Positions 35,789 to 46,239 are shown, numbered from the stretch's first letter. The stretch is 64,000 bases of DNA from JAJPKK01 sp963802745 (GCA_963802745.1 CAWDKL010000048.1:186001-250000); one strand, 5' to 3'. Translations and numbers: made by a program. The notes: generated by a model from the letters alone, not told the origin.

Positions 35789-38109
35789 ATGAACCAGGCC
35801 TTACGCACCGTCGCCGCCGCCGTGCGCATCGCGCCCTCCGCGTGCCCGCACGACTGCCCCTCGACCTGCGCGCTCGACGTGGAGATTCTCGACGACCGCA
35901 CCATCGGCCGCATCCGTGGCGCCGAGGACAACAGCTACACCGCCGGCGTCATCTGCGCCAAAGTGGCCCGCTATGCGGAGCGTGTGCATAACAAGAATCG
36001 CCTGCTCACGCCGCTGCGCCGCAAGGGTCCCAAGGGCAGCGGCGAATTCGTTCCGGTGTCCTGGGACGACGCCCTCGATATCACGGCGGAGGCGCTACAG
36101 CGCGCCGAGCAGCGCCACGGCGCCGAGGCGGTATGGCCCTATTACTATGCCGGCACCATGGGGTGGGTGATGCGCGACGGCATCCACCGGCTGCGCCATG
36201 CCAAAAAATATTCCGGGTTCCACTCCACCATCTGTTCCAATCTCGCCGCCGCCGGCTTTGCGGCCGGGGTCGGCAAGGTCGCGGGGCCGGATCCGCGCGA
36301 GATGGTGAAGTCCGATCTGGTGGTGATCTGGGGCACCAATCCGGTCAACACCCAGGTCAATGTGATGACCCACGCGATCCGCGCCCGCAAGGAGCGCGGT
36401 GCCAAAATCGCGGCCGTCGATGTCTACCGCAACGGCACCATGGAACAGGCCGACATGCCGGTGCTGATCCGTCCCGGCACCGACGGCGCGCTCGCCTGCG
36501 CGGTGATGCATTGCCTGTTCCGCGACGGCTTTGCCGACCGCGATTACCTCGCCCGCTACACCGATGCGCCGGCGGAACTGGAAGCGCATCTGCGGGCGCG
36601 CACGCCGGAATGGGCCGCGCGCATCACCGGCTGCGATAGGCCACCATCGAGGCCTTCGCAAAACTGATCGGCGAGCGCAAACGCACCTATTTCCGGCTCG
36701 GCTATGGCTTCACCCGCTCGCGCAACGGCGCCGCCAACATGCACGCGGTGAGCTGCATCGCAGCGGTGACCGGCGCCTGGATGCTGGAGGGCGGCGGCGC
36801 CTTCCATACCAACGCCGATATCTATCACATCGACAAAAGCCTGATCGAAGGCTCCGACCTGCGCGATCCCACCGTGCGGATGCTCGACCAGTCGCGCATC
36901 GGCGCCATTCTGGAGGGCGACGCGGATGCGCTCCGCGGCGGCCCGCCGGTGACGGCACTGTTCATCCAGAACACCAATCCGCTGTCGGTCGCCCCGGAGC
37001 AGGAGCGCGTCAAGCGCGGCTTCGCCCGCGAGGATCTGTTTGTCTGCGTGCATGAGCAGGTGATGACCGAAACGGCCCGCGCCGCCGACATCGTGCTGCC
37101 CGCCACCATGTTCCTTGAGCACGACGACATTTATCGCGGCGGCGGCCACCAATATATTATATTTGGGCCAAAGCTGATCGAGTCGGCCGGCGAATGCCGC
37201 AACAATCACGAGGTGATCTGTGCGCTTGCGCAGCGGCTCGGCGCGTCGCATCCGGGCTTTGCCATGACACCGCGTGAAATCATCGACTGGACCTTGCGCA
37301 AATCCGGCTGGGGCACACTGGACCGCCTCGAGCCGCAGCGCTGGATCGACTGCCAGCCGGATTTCGCCGCTTCCCATTATTTGAACGGCTTCGCCTGGCC
37401 GGACGGCAAATTCCGCTTCAAGCCCGATTGGCCGACCGTGCCGTTCCGCAGCCCGTATTTATCCGGCCCGGTCGATACGATGCCAAGGCTGCCCGACCAT
37501 TGGGACGTGATCGAGGAAGCCGATTCCGCCCACCCGTTTCGCCTGGCGACCTCGCCGGCCCGCAACTTCCTCAATTCGACCTTCAACGAAACCCCCACGT
37601 CGCTTGCCCGCGAGCGCCGGCCCGAAGTGATGATCCACCCCACTGACGCGGCGGCGGCCGGAATCGCCAACGGCGACGAAGTCGTGCTCGGCAACACCCG
37701 CGGCGAAGTCCGCATCCACGCGCGCCTGTTCGAGGGCGTCCGCCGCGGCGTCCTGATCGCCGAATCGATCTGGCCCAACAGCGCCTATCCGGACGGCCGC
37801 GGCATCAACACGCTGACCGGGGCCGACCCGGCCGCGCCGTATGGCGGCGCGGCGTTTCATGATAATCGGGTGTGGATCAGGCGGGTGGGGGCGTGGGGCA
37901 TAGGGTGTAATGAGCGAAGCGCATTACGCCGCTTCCGGCTGCCGGCGCTGGTCGAACAGGGACTTCGCAAGACCATCGCCGAGCGCGAGGCTGCGCGCCA
38001 ATTCAGGCTGCGCGACGCGAGCTTCGCGGGGCAGGGGCTGGCGGCGGATCTGCGCGACGCCGACTGGAACACGCTGCGCGAGATTGCGTATGAAAGCCGC
38101 GGCGGGTGA
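35789..38109 (+). pseudogene. Molybdopterin oxidoreductase (DMSO-reductase family), frame broken
   Basis: About 773 residues when a missing base at 36636-36645 is restored. The N-terminal frame has the [4Fe-4S] site ACPHDCPSTCALDVEILDD with the fourth Cys in GVICAKVARYAERV, then VPVSWDDALDIT and VVIWGTNPVNTQVN. The second frame has FRLGYGFTRSRNGAAN, FIQNTNPLSVAP and EQVMTETARAADIVLPATMF, plus a molybdopterin dinucleotide-binding end, RPEVMIHPTDAAAAGIANGD. No Tat leader, so it is cytoplasmic. After the normal family end (VWIRRV) the frame continues for about 70 more residues. RBS AAGGAG precedes ATG 35789. No electron-transfer subunits are adjacent; substrate unknown. Confidence 0.85.
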
Positions 38110-38288
38110 TTGCCACAGATACCAACATTAGTTTACGCGCATCGGCAGGATAGCGTCTTTCATAAAACCGCTGCACGCCGTATCAAACAATTGGCGGAAA
38201 GCCCGCCCCTTGGGCAATCCCGTGGCCCTGCCTCCACGAATTCCTCGCCATCGTCACCCATTCGCGAAGGGCGCGACGGTTCCTTTGA
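38106..38288 (+). pseudogene. VapC/PIN-domain toxin remnant
   Basis: Read across three frames, the stretch gives IATDTNI, then VYAHRQDSVFHKTAARRIKQ with LAESP, then WAIPWPCLHEFLAIVTHSR. This is the N-terminal half of a PIN-domain toxin that normally has about 130 residues. Two frame changes (near 38130 and 38207) and loss of the second half mark a real remnant. Its GTG start overlaps the stop of the molybdopterin oxidoreductase. No antitoxin is seen. Confidence 0.7.
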
Positions 38289-38336
38289 CGTCAAGAGCCG
38301 ATCAATGACGTGATGGCCTGAACCAACCGCCTCGTG

Positions 38337-38732
38337 TCAAGGACCGAACGCCTCGTCGATCGGCACGCGAAATCCGTTGGCGAGGCGGTTGGTTTCGTTC
38401 GCCATGCCGACCACGGCCATGAGTTCGCCGAACATGGCGTCGGTCATGCCGGCCTTGCGGGCCGAGGCGGTGTGGCTGGCGATGCAATAGCCGCAGCCGT
38501 TGGTCACGCTCACCGCCACGTAGATCAATTCCTTGACCAGCGGGCTGAGGGCACCGTCCGCCATGGTGTCCTTGACGCTGGCCCAGGTGCGCGCCAGCAG
38601 CGCCGGATCGGCGGCGAGATATTTCCAAAAATTGTTGACGTCGGCGACATTGCGGGTGCGCTTGATGTCGTCGAAGACGGCGCGCACCTGCGGCGACGCG
38701 GCGGCATAGTCGGTCGGTTGCGGTCGGCTCAT
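38337..38732 (-). CDS. Carboxymuconolactone decarboxylase/AhpD-family protein
   Basis: A 131-residue all-helical protein of the CMD/AhpD family. The redox motif CGYCIASHTASARKAG (about residue 78) has the CxxC plus distant His typical of AhpD-like alkylhydroperoxidases. FWKYLAADPALLARTW and SPLVKELIYVAVSVTNGC are family blocks. ATG 38732 (AAGGGG upstream) is preferred to the much longer open frame reaching 38975. It is divergent from the amidohydrolase gene. Peroxide or thiol redox function likely; exact substrate unknown. Confidence 0.88.
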   Translation of the reverse strand: MSRPQPTDYAAASPQVRAVFDDIKRTRNVADVNNFWKYLAADPALLARTWASVKDTMADGALSPLVKELIYVAVSVTNGCGYCIASHTASARKAGMTDAMFGELMAVVGMANETNRLANGFRVPIDEAFGP

Positions 38733-38838
38733 GCGTGATACCCCTTGATGTGCGATCTTTCCACGCCTCATCGGCTTGGCTAGGACATGACGGTCAATCG
38801 CCACGATGGCAATGCAATCGATTGCGGAGGAAACGAGC

Positions 38839-39743
38839 ATGAGCGGCATGGCCGAAGCCAACGACATTCCGGTCTGCGCGCCGCCCGATCCGCATCCGCG
38901 CAAGCCCCGGTTCGCGTTTCCGCCGCTCGCCTGCGATTGCCATGCCCATATCTGCGGGCCGCAGAGCATTTTCAACTATATTCCCGAGCGCATCTATACC
39001 CCGCCCGACGCCCTCTTACCCGCCTATAAGGAATTGCTGGCGGCGCTCGGCTGCGCCGCGCGGTGCTGGTGCAGCCGAGTTTCCACGGTACCGACAATGC
39101 CGCCCTGCTCGCCGCCCTGGCGGCTGCGGGGCCGGCGTTCCGCGGTGTCGCGGTGATTGCCGACACGGCGACCGGGCGCGACCTGGAGGCGCTGCATGCG
39201 GCGGGCGTTCGCGGCGCGCGGCTCAACATCGTCGATGTGCGCGCCGGCAAGGGCGAACTGCCGATGGACCGCATCGTGAGTCTCGCCGAACGCATAAAGC
39301 CGTTCGGCTGGCATATCGAATTCCTGATGCATGTGGACGAATTTCCCGACCTCGACCGCAGGCTCGGCGCGCTGCCGGTCGAGGTGGTGTTCGGGCATCT
39401 CGGCTACGTGAAAACCGAGAAAGGCAGGCAAACGCCCGGATTTCAGGCGCTGCTGCGCCTGCTGCGCGACGGCCGCGCCTGGGTCAAGCTGACCGGGGCC
39501 TACCGCATCTCGTCGCAGCCGCTGCCCCATGCCGACACCAATGAATTCGCCCACGCCATCATGGCGGCCGCCCCGGACCAGGTTGTGTGGGGCAGCGACT
39601 GGCCGCATGTGATGACGAAATGGACGCTGCCGATGCCGAACGACGGGGCGCTCGCGGACCTGCTCATCGACTGGGTTCCGGATCCGGCGCTGCGGCAGCG
39701 GGTGCTCGCCGACAATCCGGCGGCGCTTTACGGTTTCCGGTAA
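38839..39743 (+). pseudogene. Amidohydrolase-2 family hydrolase, frame broken
   Basis: A metal-dependent hydrolase of the PMDC/2-pyrone-4,6-dicarboxylate lactonase-like amidohydrolase group, about 301 residues when one missing base near 39050-39056 is restored. The first frame starts behind GGAGGAAA and has the metal motif ACDCHAHICGP. The second holds VQPSFHGTDNAALL, GARLNIVD, GWHIEFLMHVDEFPDL, VEVVFGHLGYV, and the final VVWGSDWPHVMTKW with the catalytic Asp. Such enzymes act on lactones or decarboxylate aromatic acids. All conserved blocks survive, so an assembly error is the likely cause of the break. Confidence 0.85.
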
Positions 39744-39926
39744 GCGCGGACTGTTGCCGGACAGTCACAGTGACGCAGTTTCGCCGTTCCTCCACGATAA
39801 TTGTGGCGAACTGCCTAAATTTAGTCGAGCCGCGTGGGTTGTAATTGCCGCGAACGCCGCTGAAACCTTGATGAGCCGGGGTATGCGCGGTCTGCAATGC
39901 CTTCGTACGGCTCTGGAGCGATTTCC

Positions 39927-41138
39927 ATGCGCTTAACGTATGCCCCGCGATGGTTCCATATTGTAAGCTCCGGACTGCTGGCGGCGCTGGCGCTGACCGG
40001 AGCCGATGTGAGCGGCGCGCAAGCGCGTGCGGTCGCGGAGGGCGCGTCCGCGCATGGCAAGCACGAGTCGCCAAGCCGGGTCGTTCATGATACCGGGTAT
40101 CGTCCACCGTTTGCCGCGATCGTGGTCGACGACAACACCGGCCAAGCCATCCACGAGGTCAATGCGGACGAACCGCGTCATCCGGCTTCGCTGACCAAGA
40201 TCATGACGCTTTATGTCCTGTTCGAGCAGATCGAGGCCGGCAAGTTCACGCTCGATACGCCGCTCCAGGTCTCCTCGCACGCGGCCGGCCAGGCCCCGGT
40301 CAAGCTCGGTCTCAAGCCCGGCCAGACCATTACGGTCGATGAGGCCATCAGGGCGATGGCCACCAAATCCGCCAACGACGCGGCGGCGGTGGTGGGCGAA
40401 GCCATCGGAGACGGTGACGAAGCGGAAGGCGCCCGCCTGATGACCTTGAAGGCGAAGGCGCTGGGTATGGCGAGCACCACCTATGTCAACACCTCGGGGT
40501 TGCCGGCCGAGGAACAAATCACCACCGCGCGCGACCAAGCGCTGCTAGGCCTCGCCATCCGCAATCGGTTTCCGGAACTCTATCGTTATTTCTCCACGCT
40601 GAGTTTCAATTATCACGGCAGGGAGATGCACAATCATAACACCTTGCTCGGCACCGTGCCCGGAGTCGACGGCATCAAGACGGGCTTCACCGAGGCGTCC
40701 GGGCACAACCTGGTGGCATCGGTGCGCCGCGACGATCGGCACATCGTCGCCGTCATCCTGGGCGGCACGTCGAACGGCGCGCGCGACGCCCATATGCGTC
40801 AGCTGATCGAGGCGTACATGCCCTACGCTGCCGCCCAGCGCAGCGCCCCCCCGCTCATGGAAGCGGCGAACCCAAACAACGCACCGGCCGCCAACCCGAT
40901 CGGCTCGGCTCCGATCGTCGCGAATATTGGGCCGCCCGCGCACCTCAGCGTCGCGAGCGCGAAATCGAGCCAATTGCCGAAAAGCGAAGGGTCGAAGCCG
41001 CACCCGCATGGCACCTCGCTTGCCCACGCCGCGAAGCAACCCCAAAGCAAGGCCGGCCAGTCCGCCGCCGCCGAAGCCGATACAACAGCCTTCGCCGAAG
41101 AAACCGATCGCCGGCACCACCGGTCGCCGCACCAATGA
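39927..41138 (+). CDS. D-alanyl-D-alanine carboxypeptidase (S11 family, PBP5/6-like)
   Basis: A periplasmic serine peptidase that trims the terminal D-Ala of peptidoglycan pentapeptides. 403 residues from ATG 39927, with signal peptide SSGLLAALALTGADVSGAQA. The three active-site motifs are HPASLTKIM (SxxK), ATKSANDAAAV (SxN) and DGIKTGFTEASGH (KTG). After the catalytic domain comes a roughly 110-residue tail rich in Pro, Ala, Ser and Lys (from about 300) in place of the usual amphipathic membrane anchor, so it may be soluble or wall-associated. The frame is open to 39897. Intact. Confidence 0.9.
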   Translation: MRLTYAPRWFHIVSSGLLAALALTGADVSGAQARAVAEGASAHGKHESPSRVVHDTGYRPPFAAIVVDDNTGQAIHEVNADEPRHPASLTKIMTLYVLFEQIEAGKFTLDTPLQVSSHAAGQAPVKLGLKPGQTITVDEAIRAMATKSANDAAAVVGEAIGDGDEAEGARLMTLKAKALGMASTTYVNTSGLPAEEQITTARDQALLGLAIRNRFPELYRYFSTLSFNYHGREMHNHNTLLGTVPGVDGIKTGFTEASGHNLVASVRRDDRHIVAVILGGTSNGARDAHMRQLIEAYMPYAAAQRSAPPLMEAANPNNAPAANPIGSAPIVANIGPPAHLSVASAKSSQLPKSEGSKPHPHGTSLAHAAKQPQSKAGQSAAAEADTTAFAEETDRRHHRSPHQ

Positions 41139-41548
41139 CGCAGGTGCCGTTCGCGTGCCCGGGAATGCCCGCGTCCCCTCTCCCCACGGCGTTCTTCACG
41201 CCGTGGGGAGACGGTTACGGTGAGGGGCACAGGGCCGCGGCCCGATGGCGCGGTCAATCGTCTCCTGTAGCAGCAGCAAATGCCACAGTACCCCTGAGGT
41301 CTCGGCGCACATCTGCCCCTAACCCTCTCCTCATCGTGAAGAACGATGGGGAGAGGGCACGCGCCGCGCAGTCGCTTGCACGGCAGCAAAAAACGCCTTG
41401 AAGCGTGCTTATATATATCCGACAGGCTGGAGTTGCAGATTCGAGGGCTGCGTTTCGTAACGACGAAAAGCCCGGTACGTCCATCTCACCCGCGTGCCAC
41501 GATAAGGCGGCCTCGGTCGAAGCACCTATTTCAAGGGATCATAACCGA
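41139..41548. other. Intergenic region with palindromic repeats
   Basis: About 410 bases before glmS with no gene. It contains the two hairpins listed at 41174-41357 and an AT-rich TATATATAT stretch near 41410 that may belong to the glmS promoter. Confidence 0.5.
41174..41357. repeat. CCTCTCCCC-type palindromic repeats
   Basis: Hairpin 41180-41210 (12-bp stem CTCCCCACGGCG/CGCCGTGGGGAG) followed by GGTGAGGGG, and hairpin 41324-41357 (CCCTCTCC...GGAGAGGG with a central CATCGT/ACGATG). Same family as the element inside uvrD at about 48195-48400. Confidence 0.65.
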
Positions 41549-43375
41549 ATGTGCGGCATCATCGGAGTGTTGGGAACCGAACCGGTCGCTCCCGGCATCG
41601 TCGAAGCGCTCAAGCGCCTCCAATATCGCGGCTATGATTCGGCGGGCGTCGCTACCTTGGAGCATGGGAAGCTTACCCGCTGCCGCGCCGAGGGCAAGCT
41701 CACCAATCTGGAGAAGCGGCTCGCCGCCGCGCCGCTCCAAGGCATCAGTGGTATCGGCCACACGCGCTGGGCGACCCATGGCCGCCCGAACGAGACTAAC
41801 GCCCATCCGCATGCCACCGATCGCGTCGCCGTGGTGCATAACGGGATTATCGAGAATTTCGCCGAACTCCGCGCCGGGCTTGAGAGCCGCGGTACCAAAT
41901 TTGCCACCGAAACCGACACCGAGGTGGTGGCGCATCTCGTCACCGAGGAGATGAACAACGGCGCCGACCCGGTAACGGCGGTCGCCGCCGCCTTGCCGAA
42001 GCTGCGCGGTGCGTTCGCGCTCGCCTTCCTATTTGCCGGCGAGGACGATCTCATGGTCGGCGCCCGCCGCGGCTCGCCGCTCGCGGTCGGCTACGGCGAC
42101 GGCAAGATGTTTCTCGGCTCCGACGCCATCGCGCTCGCGCCATTGGCCGAATCGCTCGCCTACCTTGAGGATGGTGATTTTGCCGTGGTCAGACGCGGCG
42201 GCGTGGTGATTCAGGACGCCTCCGGCAAAGTGGTGGCGCGGCCGATCGTCCGCGCCACGGCTTCGGCCTTCCTGGTCAACAAGGGCAATCACCGCCATTT
42301 CATGGCGAAGGAAATCTTCGAGCAGCCCGAGGTGGTCGCCCACACGCTCGCCCATTACGTCGATTTCGCCACAGCGCGAATCCGGCTGCCCGCCGCGCTG
42401 CCGTTCGATTTCGCAAAAATCGACCGGATTGCGATGTCGGCCTGCGGCACCGCCTTTTATGCGGGCCTGGTCGGCAAATATTGGTTCGAGCATTTCGCCC
42501 GGCTGCCGGTGGAAATCGACGTGGCGTCGGAGTTCCGCTACCGCGAGGCGCCGTTCTCACCCGGCAATGTCGCGCTGTTCGTATCCCAATCCGGCGAGAC
42601 CGCCGACACGCTGGCGACGCTACGCTATGCGCGCGAGCAGAAACAGCACGTGATGTCGATCGTCAACGTCGCGACTTCGACCATCGCGCGCGAAAGCGAC
42701 GTGGTGATGCCGACCCTTGCGGGTACGGAAATCGGCGTTGCATCGACCAAGGCGTTTACCTGCCAGTTGACCGTGCTGGCCTGCCTCGCCATTGCGGCCG
42801 GCCGGGCGCGCGGGGTGCTGAGCGCCGAAGACGAAACCCGGCTCGTCGGCGCGCTGATCGAGACGCCGCGCCATATGGCCGCGGCGCTCGCGCTGGAGCC
42901 GCAAATCGAGCGGCTGGCGCGCGACCTCGCCAAGTGCCGCGACGTGCTTTATCTCGGCCGCGGCACCAGCTTTCCGCTGGCGCTCGAAGGCGCGCTCAAG
43001 CTCAAGGAGATTTCCTACATTCACGCCGAGGGCTATGCGGCCGGCGAGCTCAAGCATGGTCCGATCGCGCTGATCGACGAAACCATGCCGGTGGTGGTGA
43101 TCGCGCCGCACGACCGGGTGTTCGAAAAGACGGTGTCGAACATGCAGGAGGTGGCGGCGCGTGGCGGGCGGATCATCCTGATCACCGATCCCAAAGGCGC
43201 GCATGCGGCCACCGTGGATTCGCTCGTCACGCTGACGTTGCCGGACATGCCGACGACCGTGACACCCCTGGTCTATGCGGTGCCGATCCAGTTGATCGCC
43301 TATCATACCGCCGTGGTGATGGGCACCGACGTGGACCAGCCGCGCAATCTGGCGAAATCCGTCACGGTGGAGTAG
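41549..43375 (+). CDS. glmS: Glutamine-fructose-6-phosphate aminotransferase (isomerizing)
   Basis: Makes glucosamine-6-phosphate from fructose-6-phosphate and glutamine, the entry to UDP-GlcNAc for peptidoglycan and lipid A; cytoplasmic. 608 residues with Cys2 as glutaminase nucleophile (MCGIIGVLGTEPVAPG; start fixed by this motif). Then GIGHTRWATHGRPNETNAHP, the isomerase SIS domains with SACGTAFYAGLVGKYWFE, FVSQSGETADTLATLRYA and YLGRGTSFPLALEGALKLKE, and the C-terminal QPRNLAKSVTVE. Complete and intact. No ribozyme-like leader expected in this group was sought in detail or seen. It sits between D,D-carboxypeptidase and a DUF502 gene. Confidence 0.96.
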   Translation: MCGIIGVLGTEPVAPGIVEALKRLQYRGYDSAGVATLEHGKLTRCRAEGKLTNLEKRLAAAPLQGISGIGHTRWATHGRPNETNAHPHATDRVAVVHNGIIENFAELRAGLESRGTKFATETDTEVVAHLVTEEMNNGADPVTAVAAALPKLRGAFALAFLFAGEDDLMVGARRGSPLAVGYGDGKMFLGSDAIALAPLAESLAYLEDGDFAVVRRGGVVIQDASGKVVARPIVRATASAFLVNKGNHRHFMAKEIFEQPEVVAHTLAHYVDFATARIRLPAALPFDFAKIDRIAMSACGTAFYAGLVGKYWFEHFARLPVEIDVASEFRYREAPFSPGNVALFVSQSGETADTLATLRYAREQKQHVMSIVNVATSTIARESDVVMPTLAGTEIGVASTKAFTCQLTVLACLAIAAGRARGVLSAEDETRLVGALIETPRHMAAALALEPQIERLARDLAKCRDVLYLGRGTSFPLALEGALKLKEISYIHAEGYAAGELKHGPIALIDETMPVVVIAPHDRVFEKTVSNMQEVAARGGRIILITDPKGAHAATVDSLVTLTLPDMPTTVTPLVYAVPIQLIAYHTAVVMGTDVDQPRNLAKSVTVE

Positions 43376-43488
43376 ACACCCTCCTCGGCCTGACTTCACG
43401 CCGGGCGGGGTGCAACATTGTGGCGCATCCTCGCCCGCCGCCATAGAAAAGCCGCCAAGACGCGATGCTTTAATACCGCAGAGAGGCC

Positions 43489-44268
43489 ATGAGCGTAACC
43501 AACGATTCCAAGCTTCCGCCGGCGGACCATCCGCCGGCCAAGCCGTCCGTCGGTCACCGATTTGGCGCACGCATCCGCAATTATTTTCTGACCGGCCTCG
43601 TCGTCGCAGGCCCGTTGGCCATTACCGTCTGGCTCACGTGGTCGTTCGTGACCTGGGTGGACAATCTGGTCCGGCCATTCATCCCAACGGCTTATCGGCC
43701 TGAAACTTACCTTCCCTGGAAACTGCCGGGCACAGGCCTGGTCATCGCGGTGTTGGCGCTGACACTCCTCGGCTTTCTGACGGCCAATTTTATCGGCCGC
43801 AGATTGGTGGAGGTTGGCGAACACCTGCTCAACCGCATGCCGTTGGTTCGCTCGATCTATAAGGGCTTGAAGCAAGTCTTCGAGACGCTGTTCGCCGAAT
43901 CCGGTTCGAGTTTCCGCACCGTGGGCTTGGTGGAATTCCCCTCGCCCGGCATGTGGTCGCTGGTGTTTTTGTCCCAACCGCCGAGCAAGGAAATCCTGAT
44001 ACGGCTGCCCAATCCGGAGGAACACGTCTCCGTGTTCATGCCCTGCACACCGAATCCGACGACCGGGTTCTTTTTCTACGTTCCGCGCAGCGCCATCATC
44101 GAACTGGATATCCCCGTCGAGGCGGCGGCGAAGCTCATCATGTCGGCCGGGCTCATCCAGCCGGAACCTGGCGATGGCCCGAAGCGGCTCGCGGCGCTTG
44201 CCGAAACCGCCAGATTGGCGGCTTCCGCCAGGACGACTAAGCTGCCGCCCTCCGCCGCGGCGGAGTAA
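43489..44268 (+). CDS. DUF502 family membrane protein
   Basis: A 259-residue inner-membrane protein of the DUF502 family. Two helices (YFLTGLVVAGPLAITVWLTW, about 32-51, and GLVIAVLALTLLGFLTANFI, about 83-102) are followed by the family hallmark LLNRMPLVRSIYKGLKQVFE and VGLVEFPSPGMWSLVFLS. The soluble end contains VSVFMPCTPNPTTGFFFYVP. A role in envelope homeostasis or transport has been suggested for the family, but the function is not settled. Start ATG 43489 has GAGAGG upstream. It lies 113 bp after glmS on the same strand. Confidence 0.92.
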   Translation: MSVTNDSKLPPADHPPAKPSVGHRFGARIRNYFLTGLVVAGPLAITVWLTWSFVTWVDNLVRPFIPTAYRPETYLPWKLPGTGLVIAVLALTLLGFLTANFIGRRLVEVGEHLLNRMPLVRSIYKGLKQVFETLFAESGSSFRTVGLVEFPSPGMWSLVFLSQPPSKEILIRLPNPEEHVSVFMPCTPNPTTGFFFYVPRSAIIELDIPVEAAAKLIMSAGLIQPEPGDGPKRLAALAETARLAASARTTKLPPSAAAE

Positions 44269-44360
44269 TAGGGCCGGAACGGCGCCCGCCCGAGGCCGCG
44301 CCACCGCGGTACGCGTCGCCCGGCGCAGCGCAGCCATGATCTGCCAAGTCATCCGGTCGG

Positions 44361-45949
44361 TCAGTTGAGAGCCTTGATGATCAAATCCACGATCTTGTGG
44401 AGCGTCGGATTGCCGCCCAGCGTGTCGATCAGCGTTCGCACCGCCGCCTCGTTGGTCTTGATCAGCATCCCGGCGCTGTATGTAGCGAACGTGGCTCCGG
44501 CAAGCCGATAGGCTCCTTCACGCATTCCCTTCGCGATCACGCGCGGCTCGTTCAGGACGGCCTTTTAGTCTCGACGCGTCGCTTCCAGGATCAAATCGCA
44601 GGACGATTTGACCGAGAATTCCTTGGCACGCTCGTCGGCGGGCGAGGTGCCGGAAGCCTCGGAACTCGCCTGCGCCAGGCTATCGGCGGCCGGGCGTTCG
44701 ACCGCGGCCGGCGCTGCTTTCGCGGCATCGCCAATCCGCCGCGCCGCCGCAAGTGTCGCCGCCGTGGCGATCCGTTCTGCCGGATCCCGCGCACTTTCGT
44801 CGAGCGCCGTAAGTTTCGGCTCGTGCGCGGCGAACACATTCAAGGCGTCGCGCAGGTCGTAGAGATGCCCCGCCGCTTCCTCCGGCATGGGCGGATCGTC
44901 GGGATCGGGGGAGGCACGGGCGCGAAGCTCCAGAATCGAGGCGCCCATGGCTTCCGACAGCTTCGCCGCGGTGCCTTTTAGAATGGCAAGCCGGTTGCTG
45001 TTGCCGCAGGCGTTTTCCAAGAGCGACGCCTTTTCGCGAATATCCGCATGGCTCTGGCGCTGGTCGGCGGTATCGTTAATTCCCTCGCCGGGTGGGTCCA
45101 CCAAACCGATCGGTGCGGTGTCGTCACCCCCCGAAAACCAGCGCGTGCGGAATCTGGGTTGGCACCGCATCGATCATGGGAGGCAGCGCATGTTCCGCGA
45201 CCAGCTTGGCGATTTCGGCGTTCACCGCCCGCGGCCCCTGTTGCCAAAGCGCCTCCGCGATGGTCACCCGCGCGACTTCGAGCGCCTCGATCGCCGGGCG
45301 GCCCTCCAGGCGGGCAAGATACCAGTCGGTCCACACGGTCCAATCCTAGTTGTCCGCAAGGAGGGCATCTTGCAGCCGGTTCCATTCATCGTTCGCCCAC
45401 TTGGGCACGACGGTGACCACAAGCGACGGCCCGCGAGGGCAGCAGCGCTCACGCCTTGATCGATAAGGGCGGCGTCGGCAGCGTCGGCGGAGGCGGTGGC
45501 TAATTGGCTGGCGAAGGCGGTCGCGTACGCGGCGTAAGCGCCGGCGGCGTCGACGGCATACATAGGCGCGGCGTCGGCGGCATCGGCGGCGGCAATGCAG
45601 GCGGCGGCGAGGCGGCGTAGCCGTTGGCGGGTCTGGTGGCTCCGGCAGCGCTGGAGGCTATGGCGGCGGCGTTCCGAAATTCCGCGCCATGAGCGGGATA
45701 TTGTCCGACAGCCCATGGCGTAGCCAGGGCACGAAATACCGGCAAAGCGATGACCCGTAGTTGCGACGCGTCGGTGCCGCTGCCAAGCAGCGGCGCGACG
45801 CGCAACGCCTGCCGGGTCGCGAAGATCACCGCGACCTCGTGCGGCTTCCGTTCAAGCCAACGCCGCACATCTCCCCGCTTCGAAAAATCGACCACGCCGG
45901 CAATCCTATCACCACGCGGAGCAGGTCCCCACGCTGCATCCGATGTCAC
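44361..45949 (-). pseudogene. Decayed gene for an alanine-rich hypothetical protein
   Basis: Successive frames join into one protein: GDVRRWLERKPHEVAVIFAT at the start, then an Ala-rich middle (AADAADAAPMYAVDAAGAYA), KWANDEWNRLQDALL, VWTDWYLARLEGRPAIEALE with VNAEIAKLVAEHALPPMIDA, then ILELRARASPDPDDPPMPEE and finally GAYRLAGATFATYSAGMLI up to 44361. Between them lie at least two frameshifts (near 45600 and 45130) and two in-frame stops, a TAG at about 45348 (between ALLADN and DWTVW) and a TAA at about 44566 (between EATRRD and KAVLNEP). Stops cannot be explained by indel errors, so this is a true pseudogene. Alanine-rich proteins of this kind occur in rhizobia; function unknown. Confidence 0.7.
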
Positions 45950-46239
45950 TCGGCGGCATCGGCCTCGATTTGGAACGGCACCGCCGCGATCATGGCGCCG
46001 GCCGCGTCGTCGCGAAATTCCGGATCGGCGCGCAACTCCTCAATCGTGCGAGGCTTGGGAATTGCCTTGGAGCCATCGCGGTTTTCCCAATCGTCCGCGG
46101 CGAAGGTCAGGACCTCGGCAGCCTGCCGCAGGGCCTCGTCAAGGGTGTCGCCGGCCGTGATAATACCCGGCCAATCCGGGAACGACACGCCGTAGCAACT
46201 ATCCGCATCCTTGTGGATCAGGGCAATGTAGTGACGCAT
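45946..46239 (-). CDS. hicB: HicB-family antitoxin, short form
   Basis: A 97-residue antitoxin with the HicB partial RNase-H-like fold: HYIALIHKDADSCYGVSFPD, then WPGIITAGDTLDEALRQAAE and IPKPRTIEELRADPEFRD. It follows hicA by 12 bp. Usual members end with a ribbon-helix-helix or HTH DNA-binding domain after a VPL segment; here the chain stops shortly after AVPFQIEADAAE, so that domain is missing and self-repression may be lost. Start ATG 46239. Its stop overlaps the start of the decayed gene behind it. Confidence 0.88.
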   Translation of the reverse strand: MRHYIALIHKDADSCYGVSFPDWPGIITAGDTLDEALRQAAEVLTFAADDWENRDGSKAIPKPRTIEELRADPEFRDDAAGAMIAAVPFQIEADAAE

